From DASTHV01 sp035718045 (GTDB lineage Bacteria > Patescibacteriota > Saccharimonadia > Saccharimonadales > UBA10212), in NCBI GenBank assembly GCA_035718045.1, contig DASTHV010000021.1:1-33649 (forward strand): a stretch of DNA of 33,649 bases, in the 5' to 3' direction. Positions within the stretch are counted from its first letter, which is position 1. Each line of letters opens with the position of its first letter. A model generated the notes under the pieces. The model searched no databases. It saw nothing but the letters and a program-made list of their open reading frames with translations, and was not told the DNA's origin. Made by a program: the position numbers and the translations under genes. Shown piece by piece: positions 13,690 to 21,071 of the stretch.

Positions 13690-15564
13690 TTAATCTCTTT
13701 TAAGAAGAACAGCGAAGGCTTCGGCCGGTATATCAACCTTGCCAAAACGTTTCATACGCTCCTTGCCTTTTTTTTGTTTGGCCAGAACTTTCTTTTTGCG
13801 CGAAACGTCGCCTCCGTAAAGCCCCGTGGTTACGTCTTTGCGGTAAGCGCTGATATCTTCGCGGGCGATGAACTTCCCGCCGATAGCCACTTGCAAGGCG
13901 ACTTTGAATTGTTGGCGCGGAATAACTTCTTTTAACTTGCCGACGGCGCTTCGGGCGATTCGTTCCGCCTCGCTCCGGTGCACCATTACCGAAAGCGCAT
14001 CTACCCTGTCGCCGGCCACGTAAAAATCAAGCTTTACCAAATCTTCAGCCCGGTAGTCGGCCAGCTCATAATTAAAGGACCCGTAGCCGCTAGTTATGCT
14101 TTTTAGCTGGTCGTAAAAGTCGGTTAGTAGATTGGCCAGGGGCGCCTCAAAGTCGATAACCGCCAAGCGAGCATCCACGTATCCAATATGCTTTTGAACG
14201 CCGCGGGCGCCAACAATCAGATGTAAAACCGCGCCCACATAATCTACCGGCGCCACGACCTCTCCCTTGACCCATGGTTCTAGGATTTGCTGGATGTTAC
14301 TGACGTCGGGTAATTCGGCAGCCGATTTAATATCCAGAGTTTCACCGGATGTCAAAACGACTTGGTAGTCAGTTGACGGGTTGGTGACTATTAGCTCTAA
14401 GTCATATTCGCGCTCCAGCCGTTCGCGCACTATATCCATATGCAGCATGCCCAAAAAGCCTAGGCGGAAACCGAATCCCAGCACCGGCGAACTTTCGGGC
14501 GAATACCGCAATGACGAGTCGCTCATCGCCAGGCGCTCGACAGCGTCTTTTAAGGCTTGGTAGTTCTCGTTGCTTTCCGGGAAAAAGCCGGCATAGACAA
14601 ACGGCTGGACATTCTTATAACCAGGCAGGGGCTCCACGGACTTGTCCGAGGTGGTTACCGTGTCACCAACCCGGCCAGAGCGAGTAGTCTTAAGGTTGGT
14701 GACTATGTAGCCGATTTCACCGGCTTTTAGACCGGCGGCCGGAAGCATGTCGGGGCTCAATGAGCCCAGCTCCAGCGCGACACCATCGCTGCCGGCCGCC
14801 AGCATTTTAATAGTATCGTTTTTATTTATCTTTCCGTCGACTACTCGGGTATAAAGAATCACGCCTCTGTAATCATCGTAATATGAATCAAATATCAGAG
14901 CCCGGGCTGCGGATTCGGCTTTGCCGCGAGGGGCCGGAACCTCGCTAACGATTCTATCTAATAGCTTATCTACCCCTTGGCCGGTCTTAGCGCTGACCAG
15001 CAGCACGTCTTCCTGGCCACAGCCCAGCAGGCTGATTACTTCGGCTCTGACCCGCTCTACGTCGGCTGCCGGCAGATCGATCTTATTAAGCACGGGGATA
15101 ATTTTAAGGTCGGCTGCCAAGGCTAAATAAACGTTAGCTAGCGTCTGGGCCTGGATCCCCTGGCTAGCATCCACTACTAAAATCGCGCCTTCTACGGCCT
15201 CCAGGCTACGACTTACCTCGTAGCTGAAGTCCACGTGCCCCGGAGTATCAATGAGATTGAGTTCATACTCAATCTCCGTTTTCTGTTTTCCGTTTTCCAT
15301 GGGTGATGGATCATCGTGAACTGTAAACGTATCGTGAACGGATAATGGTGAACTGTTAATGGCCGTTCGGTATTTCATCCGAACGGGAGCCAGCTTAATA
15401 GTAATGCCGCGCTCCCGCTCCAGTTCCATACGATCTAAGACCTGATTTTTCATTTGGCGTTTTTCTACCGTGCCGGTCAACTCCAGCAGCCGATCCGCCA
15501 GCGTGCTTTTGCCGTGGTCAATATGAGCAATGATGCAAAAATTCCTAATATGCTCCTGATTCAC
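13690..15564 (-). CDS. lepA: Elongation factor 4 (LepA) with an extra loop
   Basis: A 624-residue LepA/EF4, about 25 residues longer than usual. G-motifs are AHIDHGKSTLADRLL (G1), ERERGITIK (G2), DTPGHVDFSYEVSRSLEA (G3) and NKIDLPAAD (G4). The LepA-specific C-terminus is complete (QAAIGG-like VAIGGKFIAREDISAYRKDV, GGDVSRKKKVLAKQKKGKERM). The extra residues, about 67-99, lie just before the G3 strand and are encoded by repetitive DNA (15268-15366). EF4 back-translocates stalled ribosomes. The start is a GTG at 15564 without a Shine-Dalgarno site; a TATACT box ends 7 nt before it. Confidence 0.95.
   Translation of the reverse strand: MNQEHIRNFCIIAHIDHGKSTLADRLLELTGTVEKRQMKNQVLDRMELERERGITIKLAPVRMKYRTAINSSPLSVHDTFTVHDDPSPMENGKQKTEIEYELNLIDTPGHVDFSYEVSRSLEAVEGAILVVDASQGIQAQTLANVYLALAADLKIIPVLNKIDLPAADVERVRAEVISLLGCGQEDVLLVSAKTGQGVDKLLDRIVSEVPAPRGKAESAARALIFDSYYDDYRGVILYTRVVDGKINKNDTIKMLAAGSDGVALELGSLSPDMLPAAGLKAGEIGYIVTNLKTTRSGRVGDTVTTSDKSVEPLPGYKNVQPFVYAGFFPESNENYQALKDAVERLAMSDSSLRYSPESSPVLGFGFRLGFLGMLHMDIVRERLEREYDLELIVTNPSTDYQVVLTSGETLDIKSAAELPDVSNIQQILEPWVKGEVVAPVDYVGAVLHLIVGARGVQKHIGYVDARLAVIDFEAPLANLLTDFYDQLKSITSGYGSFNYELADYRAEDLVKLDFYVAGDRVDALSVMVHRSEAERIARSAVGKLKEVIPRQQFKVALQVAIGGKFIAREDISAYRKDVTTGLYGGDVSRKKKVLAKQKKGKERMKRFGKVDIPAEAFAVLLKRD
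15253..15366. repeat. Repeat-built insertion in lepA
   Basis: The segment coding for the extra loop contains three 7-nt units (CCGTTTT, CTGTTTT, CCGTTTT; 15276-15296) and a set of degenerate 14-nt units ending GTTCAC on the coding strand. A 9-bp inverted repeat (GAGATTGAG ... CTCAATCTC, 6-nt loop, 15253-15276) directly abuts the 7-nt units at the insertion edge. E. coli LepA has only about six residues at this place. Confidence 0.7.
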
Positions 15565-15610
15565 TCTAAGAAGTATAACAGAGGTAGCAGACTGACACGG
15601 TACGAAATCC

Positions 15611-17209
15611 TTATTGGATGCGGACAGGCTTCAGAACAAAAGCACGGAGCTTATTAATTACCGGACGGACTTCCTCCAGGCCAAATAATGATGATAACCC
15701 GACGTGCACAACGAAAGTAGGTATTATTATCGCCAGCAATTTTGAACCCAGGGTAAGAAAACCCCTGTCGCTGGTCGCCAACGGTATTAGGGTCACCATT
15801 ATGTAGGTCATCAAAATAGTAAAGCCGGTCACCGATAAAATCCTCAGTATGCCGCCCCAAAACTCAGTATCGAATAGCTTTGGGTCGCGCCACAACATCA
15901 CCAAGGTCAAGAATATGACCTCAAAGGCGGCCACCACTGATTGAGCAATGGCCAGGCCGGCGATTCCGTAGCCGCCATCGGCCAGCGGCCGGGCCAAAGT
16001 AAATGCTAAGAAAATGTTAAGACCAATGGCGAACAAAGAAACATACAGCGGCGTACGGGTGTCTTTCTGGGCATAAAAGTAACGCGAGATAATGGCATAG
16101 ATGGTTCTAAAGATAATCGCTCCAACCAGAAATTCCAAAATCAAAGCTATATCCGGCTGAATATTCTTATAAATCAGGCGGGCCAAATAAGCCCGCGTAA
16201 AGAACGTGACGACCGCCACCGGCATGATAATCCAAATCATCGCCCGCAAAACCATCAAAAAATCGCGGCGGAATAGGTCCGGCCGGCCTTGAGCCAAGCG
16301 GTTATTAAGCCGCGGAAAGGCCGCTGTGGAAATCGCCGTGCCCACCAGCAAAATCGGCGCCAAGTGCAGCGTGTAGGCGTTTTCATAAGAGGTAATAAAA
16401 CCGGAGCCCAGCGCGCTGGCCCGGTTGGTCTCCACGATTGAGTTAATCGAGTCGATACCCTGGTCGATGGACCGCGGTGGCAAGTTGCGCAAGATGCCAC
16501 GGAAATCGGCATTGTGAAAATTGATAGTCGGGGTATAGCGGAACCGCAGGCCTATCAGCCCCAACACTACAATCAATAGTTGGATGACCGCCCCGGCCAG
16601 AGCGCCGATGCCCAATCCCACCAGACCGATATTATCTTTAAATATATAAACACTGGCGATAATACTGCCGTTATAAATGATCGGTGCCAAGGCGTAAAAG
16701 AAAAATCGCCCGAAAGTCTGCTGCAAGCTTGTAAGAACACCAGAGATGGTGAACAGCAAGGGATTGAATGCCACCAGGCGCATTATCATGACGGCGTCGT
16801 GCATTTGGCCGGGGCTTAGATTATGCCCTACCACAATCCGCAGTAGCGGCTCGGTGAAGAACAAAAGTATCAGGCCGACTATGAACATCAGTATGCCCAG
16901 TAAATTCAAGAGCCCTGACGTCAGCTTCCAGACTGATTGGCGATCACCTTTTTCAAGCCTGTCGGCCAAAAAAGGCATAAAAGCTACGCCCAAGGCGCCG
17001 GCGGCTATCGTATAGAAGAAGAAGTCGGGGATTTTAAAGGCCGCAAAATAGGCGTCCGTGGTGATGTGGCCGACGCTGTTGAAGTTACCGTTAATCACCT
17101 GGGTGCGCATGAATCCCAGCAACTGACCGAATAAACCAGCCCCCACCAGCAAGAAGGCGGCGCTTGTTAAGGAAACTCGCCGGTTGGCACGGTTAAGCCA
17201 TTTTTGCAT
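15611..17209 (-). CDS. murJ: Lipid II flippase MurJ (MviN family)
   Basis: A 532-residue polytopic protein of MurJ length (about 510) with roughly 14 hydrophobic segments. Family features seen are SAAFLLVGAGLFGQLLGFMR near the N-terminus, TDAYFAAFKIPDFFFYTIA, GALGVAFMPFLADRLEKG, and NRASALGSGFITSYENAYTL in the middle, with YFYAQKDTRTPLYVSL late. MurJ moves lipid II across the membrane for peptidoglycan synthesis, so the organism should build a cell wall. A TATACT box ends 9 nt before the ATG and there is no Shine-Dalgarno site. It lies next to lepA (47-nt gap) and an ABC exporter. Confidence 0.94.
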   Translation of the reverse strand: MQKWLNRANRRVSLTSAAFLLVGAGLFGQLLGFMRTQVINGNFNSVGHITTDAYFAAFKIPDFFFYTIAAGALGVAFMPFLADRLEKGDRQSVWKLTSGLLNLLGILMFIVGLILLFFTEPLLRIVVGHNLSPGQMHDAVMIMRLVAFNPLLFTISGVLTSLQQTFGRFFFYALAPIIYNGSIIASVYIFKDNIGLVGLGIGALAGAVIQLLIVVLGLIGLRFRYTPTINFHNADFRGILRNLPPRSIDQGIDSINSIVETNRASALGSGFITSYENAYTLHLAPILLVGTAISTAAFPRLNNRLAQGRPDLFRRDFLMVLRAMIWIIMPVAVVTFFTRAYLARLIYKNIQPDIALILEFLVGAIIFRTIYAIISRYFYAQKDTRTPLYVSLFAIGLNIFLAFTLARPLADGGYGIAGLAIAQSVVAAFEVIFLTLVMLWRDPKLFDTEFWGGILRILSVTGFTILMTYIMVTLIPLATSDRGFLTLGSKLLAIIIPTFVVHVGLSSLFGLEEVRPVINKLRAFVLKPVRIQ

Positions 17210-17226
17210 GCTCTAACTAGTATAAA

Positions 17227-17257
17227 GCCTTGCGGCTAGAGCTTAAAGTTAAAATAT
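17227..17257. repeat. Degenerate heptad-type repeat between the ABC operon and murJ
   Basis: AGCCTTGCGGCTAGAG then CTTAAAGTTAAAA: GC-headed, A-rich units at about 7-nt spacing. The 11-mer GGCTAGAGCTT here (17234-17244) recurs at 26674-26684 in another intergenic gap. Part of it overlaps the murJ promoter region. Confidence 0.4.
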
Positions 17258-17266
17258 GCCCACCCA

Positions 17267-17290
17267 AAATACTTAACATGTTAAGTATTT
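17267..17290. repeat. 24-nt perfect palindrome, copy 1
   Basis: The half AAATACTTAACA is followed by its exact reverse complement TGTTAAGTATTT with no spacer. It overlaps the stop codon of the ABC permease gene (TAA at 17291-17289). Related copies are at 22192, 24576 and 31982. The stem would be too AT-rich for a normal terminator. Confidence 0.95.
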
Positions 17291-18395
17291 ACTCCCAGCG
17301 GAAGACCCGAAAAGCGATAAGGTAAATGATGATCAGCCAAATCGTGATTATTCCCAGCTGCGGACCTAAATCAAGCAAACTCTTGCCTTCGGTGATAATC
17401 AAGCGCCCGCCATCAATCACCGGTGTCAAGGGCATGTAGTTAGTAACACTTTGCAGCCAATGCGGCATTAAAAACCGCGGGAAGAAAACCCCTGTCAGAA
17501 ACATCATTGGAAACACGATTATATTGCCTAGCGGCGCTGCCTGGCGTTCATTGCGAGCCCAGCCGCCTAGCGCCAAGCCGATTCCCAAAATCATAATGAT
17601 GCCGTAGGCCAAAAAGACGGCCAATTCAAGGTAGTTACCGACGGTCTTAAGGTGAAATACAGCGATAGCCACTATAAACATAACGGCAATCGACATCAGG
17701 CCAGTTACGGCGTTGCCCAACATATTGGCCAAAAAATACTGCCAGACCCTAAGCGGCGTGGTGTGCAGGCGTCGCAAAATGCCCATTTTTTTCAATTCCG
17801 GAAAAACATTCATGGGGCCGAATATTCCGGCGCCCAAAATCGAAAAGCCCAGCAATCCGGTAAACGTATAATCAAAGGCGCTCAAACTATGTTCGTTAGT
17901 TTGCTTACTAACTACCGTAAATGGCGTTTTGGCGGCTACCAGTTTGGAGTTAATACCTTGGAACTGCGCTTGGAGTACCGAAGTTAGGGTCTGCGCCGCC
18001 TGCTCATTGTTCTGCGTATAGTGCACAACCGCCTGTCCGGAGGGAACTCCGTTCTTCTCAACGCCGAAGCTGGGCGGCAGTTCAACCGTGGCGTCAATCT
18101 CGCCGCGGCTCATCTGCTTATTGGCATCGGCAAAACTGGTGATATCCTTATTCACCTTGATAATCTTGCTTTTGTCCAGCTGGCCGACGAATTGTTGGGC
18201 GTAAGGCTGACGCGACTGGTTAATTATCGCTACCTTTAACGAAACCGAGTTGCTATGGCTCAGCGAGCCAAAGACCGCCAAAAAAATCAAAGGGAATAAA
18301 AAAGTAAAAAACAAAGCTAGGCGGTCACGGAACAACCGCCGCAAGTTGATAGTAAAAAATACCCAGACCGTATAAAGTTTTCTGCTTAAACTCAT
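17289..18395 (-). CDS. ABC-2 type transporter permease
   Basis: A 368-residue protein. The start is set at ATG 18395 (MSLSRKLYTVWVFFTINLRRLFRDR) because it overlaps the ATPase stop as ATGA; the longer frame upstream lies inside the ATPase gene. One membrane helix is near residues 30-48 (LALFFTFLFPLIFLAVFGSL). A large extracytoplasmic domain spans about 50-180. Five more helices follow from FTGLLGFSILGAGIFG to GIITIWLIIIYLIAFRVF. This is the ABC2_membrane layout of drug, lipid or glycoconjugate exporters. It works with the ATP-binding protein encoded just upstream. Substrate unknown. Confidence 0.88.
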   Translation of the reverse strand: MSLSRKLYTVWVFFTINLRRLFRDRLALFFTFLFPLIFLAVFGSLSHSNSVSLKVAIINQSRQPYAQQFVGQLDKSKIIKVNKDITSFADANKQMSRGEIDATVELPPSFGVEKNGVPSGQAVVHYTQNNEQAAQTLTSVLQAQFQGINSKLVAAKTPFTVVSKQTNEHSLSAFDYTFTGLLGFSILGAGIFGPMNVFPELKKMGILRRLHTTPLRVWQYFLANMLGNAVTGLMSIAVMFIVAIAVFHLKTVGNYLELAVFLAYGIIMILGIGLALGGWARNERQAAPLGNIIVFPMMFLTGVFFPRFLMPHWLQSVTNYMPLTPVIDGGRLIITEGKSLLDLGPQLGIITIWLIIIYLIAFRVFRWE

Positions 18396-19150
18396 GTCTG
18401 TAATCCCTTTCCGGTCAGATCGATAAAGACATCTTCCAGGTTGGCTTGCTCTACGTGCTGGTCTTTTTTGAAGCCGCGCTTTAGTAAAGCCTTGATCAGG
18501 TTTTTGGGAGTATCCAAGGCGATGATCTTTCCTTGGTCCATTATAGCGATGCGGTCGCACAAAATTTCGGCTTCTTCCATGTAATGAGTCGTTAAGATAA
18601 CGCTGATTCCGCGGTCACGGACTTCTTTAATAAGCTCCCATAGATTGCGGCGGGCCTGCGGGTCCAGTCCGGTGGTCGGTTCGTCCAAAAAGAAAATCTT
18701 CGGACTGTGTACCAGCGCGGTTATGATGGAAAACCGCTGTTTTTGACCGCCGGATAGGTTCTCGACGTAGCTGTCGGCCTTATCGCCTAGATTGACTTCC
18801 TCTAAAAACTTCCGAGGATCGACTTTCTCGCCGTACGCCGCCGCGAACATCTGAATAAGCTCGCTCAGCTTCGTCTTATCCTGAAAACCAGGTGTCTGCG
18901 GCTGCACGCCGATAATGCCGCGGATTTCATAAGGGCGCTCGGCCACATTAACGCCGTCAATCTCGGCGCTGCCGCCGTCAATTTCCCGCAGGGTCTCTAT
19001 CATCTCCAGCGTAGTGGTTTTGCCAGCGCCGTTGGGCCCCAAGATACCGAATATCTCGCCCTTTTTGACTTCAAAGCTGATGCCGTCTACGGCTTTTTTG
19101 CCGTCATAGGACTTTCGCAGGCCTTTAACCTTAAGAATAACTTCAGACAT
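18392..19150 (-). CDS. ABC transporter ATP-binding protein
   Basis: A 252-residue ATPase. Walker A is GPNGAGKTT (38-46), the signature is LSGGQKQRFS, Walker B is IFFLDEPTTGLD and the H-loop lies in LTTHYMEEAEILCDRIA. This is the CcmA/DrrA-type subunit of ABC-2 exporters. The C-terminus LEDVFIDLTGKGL is typical of this branch. It has its own promoter-like TATAAT (19164-19159) only 8 nt before the ATG, with no ribosome-binding site. The permease gene is coupled downstream. Confidence 0.92.
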   Translation of the reverse strand: MSEVILKVKGLRKSYDGKKAVDGISFEVKKGEIFGILGPNGAGKTTTLEMIETLREIDGGSAEIDGVNVAERPYEIRGIIGVQPQTPGFQDKTKLSELIQMFAAAYGEKVDPRKFLEEVNLGDKADSYVENLSGGQKQRFSIITALVHSPKIFFLDEPTTGLDPQARRNLWELIKEVRDRGISVILTTHYMEEAEILCDRIAIMDQGKIIALDTPKNLIKALLKRGFKKDQHVEQANLEDVFIDLTGKGLQT

Positions 19151-19158
19151 TCCAAAAT

Positions 19159-19164
19159 ATTATA
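19159..19164 (-). promoter_or_regulatory. -10 box of the ABC exporter operon, leaderless arrangement
   Basis: TATAAT on the minus strand with 8 nt to the ATG at 19150. The expected transcription start falls at or beside the start codon. No convincing -35 box is visible; the upstream DNA is the T-run of the neighbouring terminator. Confidence 0.55.
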
Positions 19165-19184
19165 CAGGCTCAGTTTTATAAAAA

Positions 19185-19215
19185 AAGCCCGCCCTATCTA
19201 TGTCCGGGCGGACTT
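19185..19215 (-). terminator. Rho-independent terminator after the 65-residue gene
   Basis: Minus strand stem AAGTCCGCCC / GGGCGGGCTT (nine of ten pairs) followed by a T-run. It separates the small gene at 19239-19436 from the ABC operon. Confidence 0.8.
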
Positions 19216-19238
19216 CTAATGTGTAGTCTTTGTCTTAA

Positions 19239-19436
19239 CTATTTACGCTTGAGGGTCAAGAAACCGTTGCGCGGGTTTTCGTTGACAACGCGGTCATCGG
19301 GCAGATCAATGCCAGTGTCAGGCCGTTCGTCCTTAGAAAAGTAGTAAATAGTCTGTGTCTTTCCGCCGCGAAGTGTTACCTCCTTAGCATTTAAATAGTA
19401 TGTAACACCTTTGCTGTTAGTGTGCTTGTAAGCCAT
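19239..19436 (-). CDS. Small conserved-looking protein (65 residues)
   Basis: A basic, soluble 65-residue protein: MAYKHTNSKGVTYYLN, then KEVTLRGGKTQTIYYFSKD, then a proline-containing turn and NGFLTLKRK. I recall similar small proteins in Saccharibacteria genomes, but cannot name a function. It has its own complete promoter (TTGACA/TATTTT), a GAGGGAAG ribosome-binding site and its own terminator. This monocistronic set-up suggests a strongly expressed gene. Confidence 0.75.
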   Translation of the reverse strand: MAYKHTNSKGVTYYLNAKEVTLRGGKTQTIYYFSKDERPDTGIDLPDDRVVNENPRNGFLTLKRK

Positions 19437-19474
19437 TTACTTCCCTCTCTCCGTTAATTAGTAATGGTACCCCT

Positions 19475-19504
19475 AAAATACCCCTTAAAGATTTCCCTTG
19501 TCAA
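19475..19504 (-). promoter_or_regulatory. Promoter of the 65-residue gene
   Basis: Minus strand TTGACA (19504-19499), 18-nt spacer, TATTTT (19480-19475). The leader is about 30 nt and contains a good Shine-Dalgarno site. Confidence 0.65.
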
Positions 19505-19614
19505 CAAGTATTTAGTACAACGGGGCATAAGAGGTACCTATACTGCTGACCGTCCTCTCTGGAGAATAGATGTTTCGCTGACAGCGCAATCAAAAAATAA
19601 ATATACAGAAATGG

Positions 19615-19644
19615 TTGCAACCTAAAGTGCTTATGCGTTAGTAT
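19615..19644 (+). promoter_or_regulatory. Promoter of the single-pass membrane protein gene
   Basis: TTGCAA (19615-19620), 18-nt spacer, TAGTAT (19639-19644). The predicted leader is about 30 nt and contains AAGGTGG 8 nt before the ATG at 19681. The rest of the 244-nt gap (19437-19680) shows no further clear signal. Confidence 0.45.
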
Positions 19645-19680
19645 ATGGTGGTATTAAAAGAATAAAAGGTGGTAACAAAT

Positions 19681-20334
19681 ATGGAATTTATGTCCCGTGG
19701 AGACAATCGATCAAGCGCACCAGCGCCCCAACCTGCCCCTAGGCCAACTCACAGTAGACGAGGAGGCGACTGGCAGGGCCGTGCAATTAGGATAGAGTGG
19801 TTCATCTTTACCGCTCTAGTAGCAATAGTTTTGCTGGTAGCGATAGGATGGTTAATCTTTGCCAATTCATCCAGCACCTCGGAATCGGATCAAATCAAGT
19901 CAGATAAGTACCAGGCCGTATTTCTAAACGGCGGCGCGACCAGCGGGTCGGTAGCCTATACGACTTACTTTGGTCATATCTCTAAATTGAACAATAACTA
20001 CTTTGTCCTTAAAGATATCTACTACCTAACGACCAGTAACAGCACCGACCAAAGCCAAGCGACGCCGCAACTCACTAAGCTAGGTTGTCAGCAGCTGCAC
20101 TCGCCCTATGACGAGATGGTCATTAACCGCAGTCAGGTAGCTTTCTGGGAGAACCTGCAAGACAACGGTAAAGTGGTTCAGGCTATCAAGCAGTTCCAGC
20201 AGCAGAATCCTAACGGACCGAACTGTAACGCCAGCTCGAGCAACAACGCTCCAAGCAGTACTCAAAACTCCACCTCGACTCAACAGTCGACTACTCCTAA
20301 CAACAGCACGGGCAGTAGCACCGGTACTCACTAG
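19681..20334 (+). CDS. Single-pass membrane protein with Ser/Thr/Asn-rich tail
   Basis: A 217-residue protein. The ATG at 19681 is preferred over the GTG at 19669 because AAGGTGG lies 8 nt before it. The cytoplasmic N-terminus is Pro/Arg-rich (PAPQPAPRPTHSRRGGDW). One helix (WFIFTALVAIVLLVAIGWLIF) follows at about residues 40-60. The outer domain carries YQAVFLNGGATSGSVAYTTYF and KLNNNYFVLKDIYYLTT. The C-terminal 45 residues are almost only Ser, Thr, Asn and Gln, a likely extended or glycosylated stalk. No family is known to me. It ends at a shared terminator with the convergent gene. Confidence 0.75.
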   Translation: MEFMSRGDNRSSAPAPQPAPRPTHSRRGGDWQGRAIRIEWFIFTALVAIVLLVAIGWLIFANSSSTSESDQIKSDKYQAVFLNGGATSGSVAYTTYFGHISKLNNNYFVLKDIYYLTTSNSTDQSQATPQLTKLGCQQLHSPYDEMVINRSQVAFWENLQDNGKVVQAIKQFQQQNPNGPNCNASSSNNAPSSTQNSTSTQQSTTPNNSTGSSTGTH

Positions 20335-20350
20335 AGTTTAGGCTCAAGCC

Positions 20351-20388
20351 AAAATAACCCCTCGATTTTCAGAGGGGTTATTTTTTAT
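20351..20388. terminator. Bidirectional rho-independent terminator
   Basis: AAAATAACCCCTC, an 8-nt loop, and GAGGGGTTATTTT form a 13-bp stem with A and T runs on both sides. It serves the two convergent genes ending at 20334 and 20378; the last codons of the minus-strand gene lie inside it. Confidence 0.92.
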
Positions 20389-20965
20389 TTGCTAATTTGT
20401 AAAAGGAGTAACGAACAATAAAAGCCATGAAGAAAACTATGCTCAGCGCCAAACTCCAGCCAGCCAGATCGGGCGACCAGCTGGGGCTGACAAAATCAAA
20501 TTCGTATAGGCCTGTCGGGACGGGTGCCAGAGTAGTATCTACTCCGTGGCTAGAGACGTAGGCCTGCACACAGGGCACCCGTGTAGTCCCGTAGTAGGCG
20601 TGATTGATGGATTGGCAGTAATTTTGGGCGTCGGTATAGATTTGCGAGTTGGCGGCTTGTAACTGGGACTGTTCGCTATCGATTAGCCGTTGGTAGGTAT
20701 ACTTTAGTTGAATCGGCGGCTTGATGTTGTTATTGCCGCTGGAAAGATCAGTGTTCATGTGCGAATAAACGTAGCGGCGCAGATTATTCAGAGCGGTGTT
20801 AACATCGCCGTTATTTTTATCGGCCGTATAAACGGCATCGCGGAGCTTTATCATCTGCTGGTTGTTATGGCGCAGCGCCAGGATGCAGACTATGCCGCAA
20901 ATAATGAACGCCCACAGGAAAAACTTGTAGGGTAACCCTGCGATAAACTTCAGTATTTTTTTCAT
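20378..20965 (-). CDS. Two-helix membrane protein of unknown function
   Basis: A 195-residue protein. The ATG at 20965 (MKKILKFIAGLPYKF) is preferred; the 14 residues upstream are unlikely to be translated. One helix is near the N-terminus (FFLWAFIICGIVCILAL), one near the C-terminus (WSLALSIVFFMAFIVRY). Between them is an extracytoplasmic helical domain (RDAVYTADKNNGDVNTALNNL) with two Cys (NYCQ, VPCVQ) that may pair. The layout resembles a sensor or scaffold domain anchored at both ends. It shares a terminator with the convergent gene. Confidence 0.7.
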   Translation of the reverse strand: MKKILKFIAGLPYKFFLWAFIICGIVCILALRHNNQQMIKLRDAVYTADKNNGDVNTALNNLRRYVYSHMNTDLSSGNNNIKPPIQLKYTYQRLIDSEQSQLQAANSQIYTDAQNYCQSINHAYYGTTRVPCVQAYVSSHGVDTTLAPVPTGLYEFDFVSPSWSPDLAGWSLALSIVFFMAFIVRYSFYKLANKK

Positions 20966-21033
20966 AAGCCTGATTAGTATGTTGTCACAGCCCCGACCAA
21001 CCGTCAAAAAATCACGCGCGCGTACTATTTTTT

Positions 21034-21068
21034 AGCTTTTAGCTTTAGGCTTTACGCTTTAAGCTATA
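21034..21068. repeat. Heptad repeat upstream of murC (5 units)
   Basis: AGCTTTT, AGCTTTA, GGCTTTA, CGCTTTA, AGCTATA in direct succession, ending 3 nt before the murC ATG. Its last 27 nt (21041-21067) match 22401-22427, downstream of murC, at 25 of 27 positions. It takes the place where a ribosome-binding site would be expected. Confidence 0.85.
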
Positions 21069-21071
21069 GTT

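Noticed and set aside
18396..18560. N-terminal extension of the ABC permease frame
   Set aside because: It lies inside the ATPase gene in another frame; the ATGA overlap and the membrane-protein-like start at 18395 fit better.
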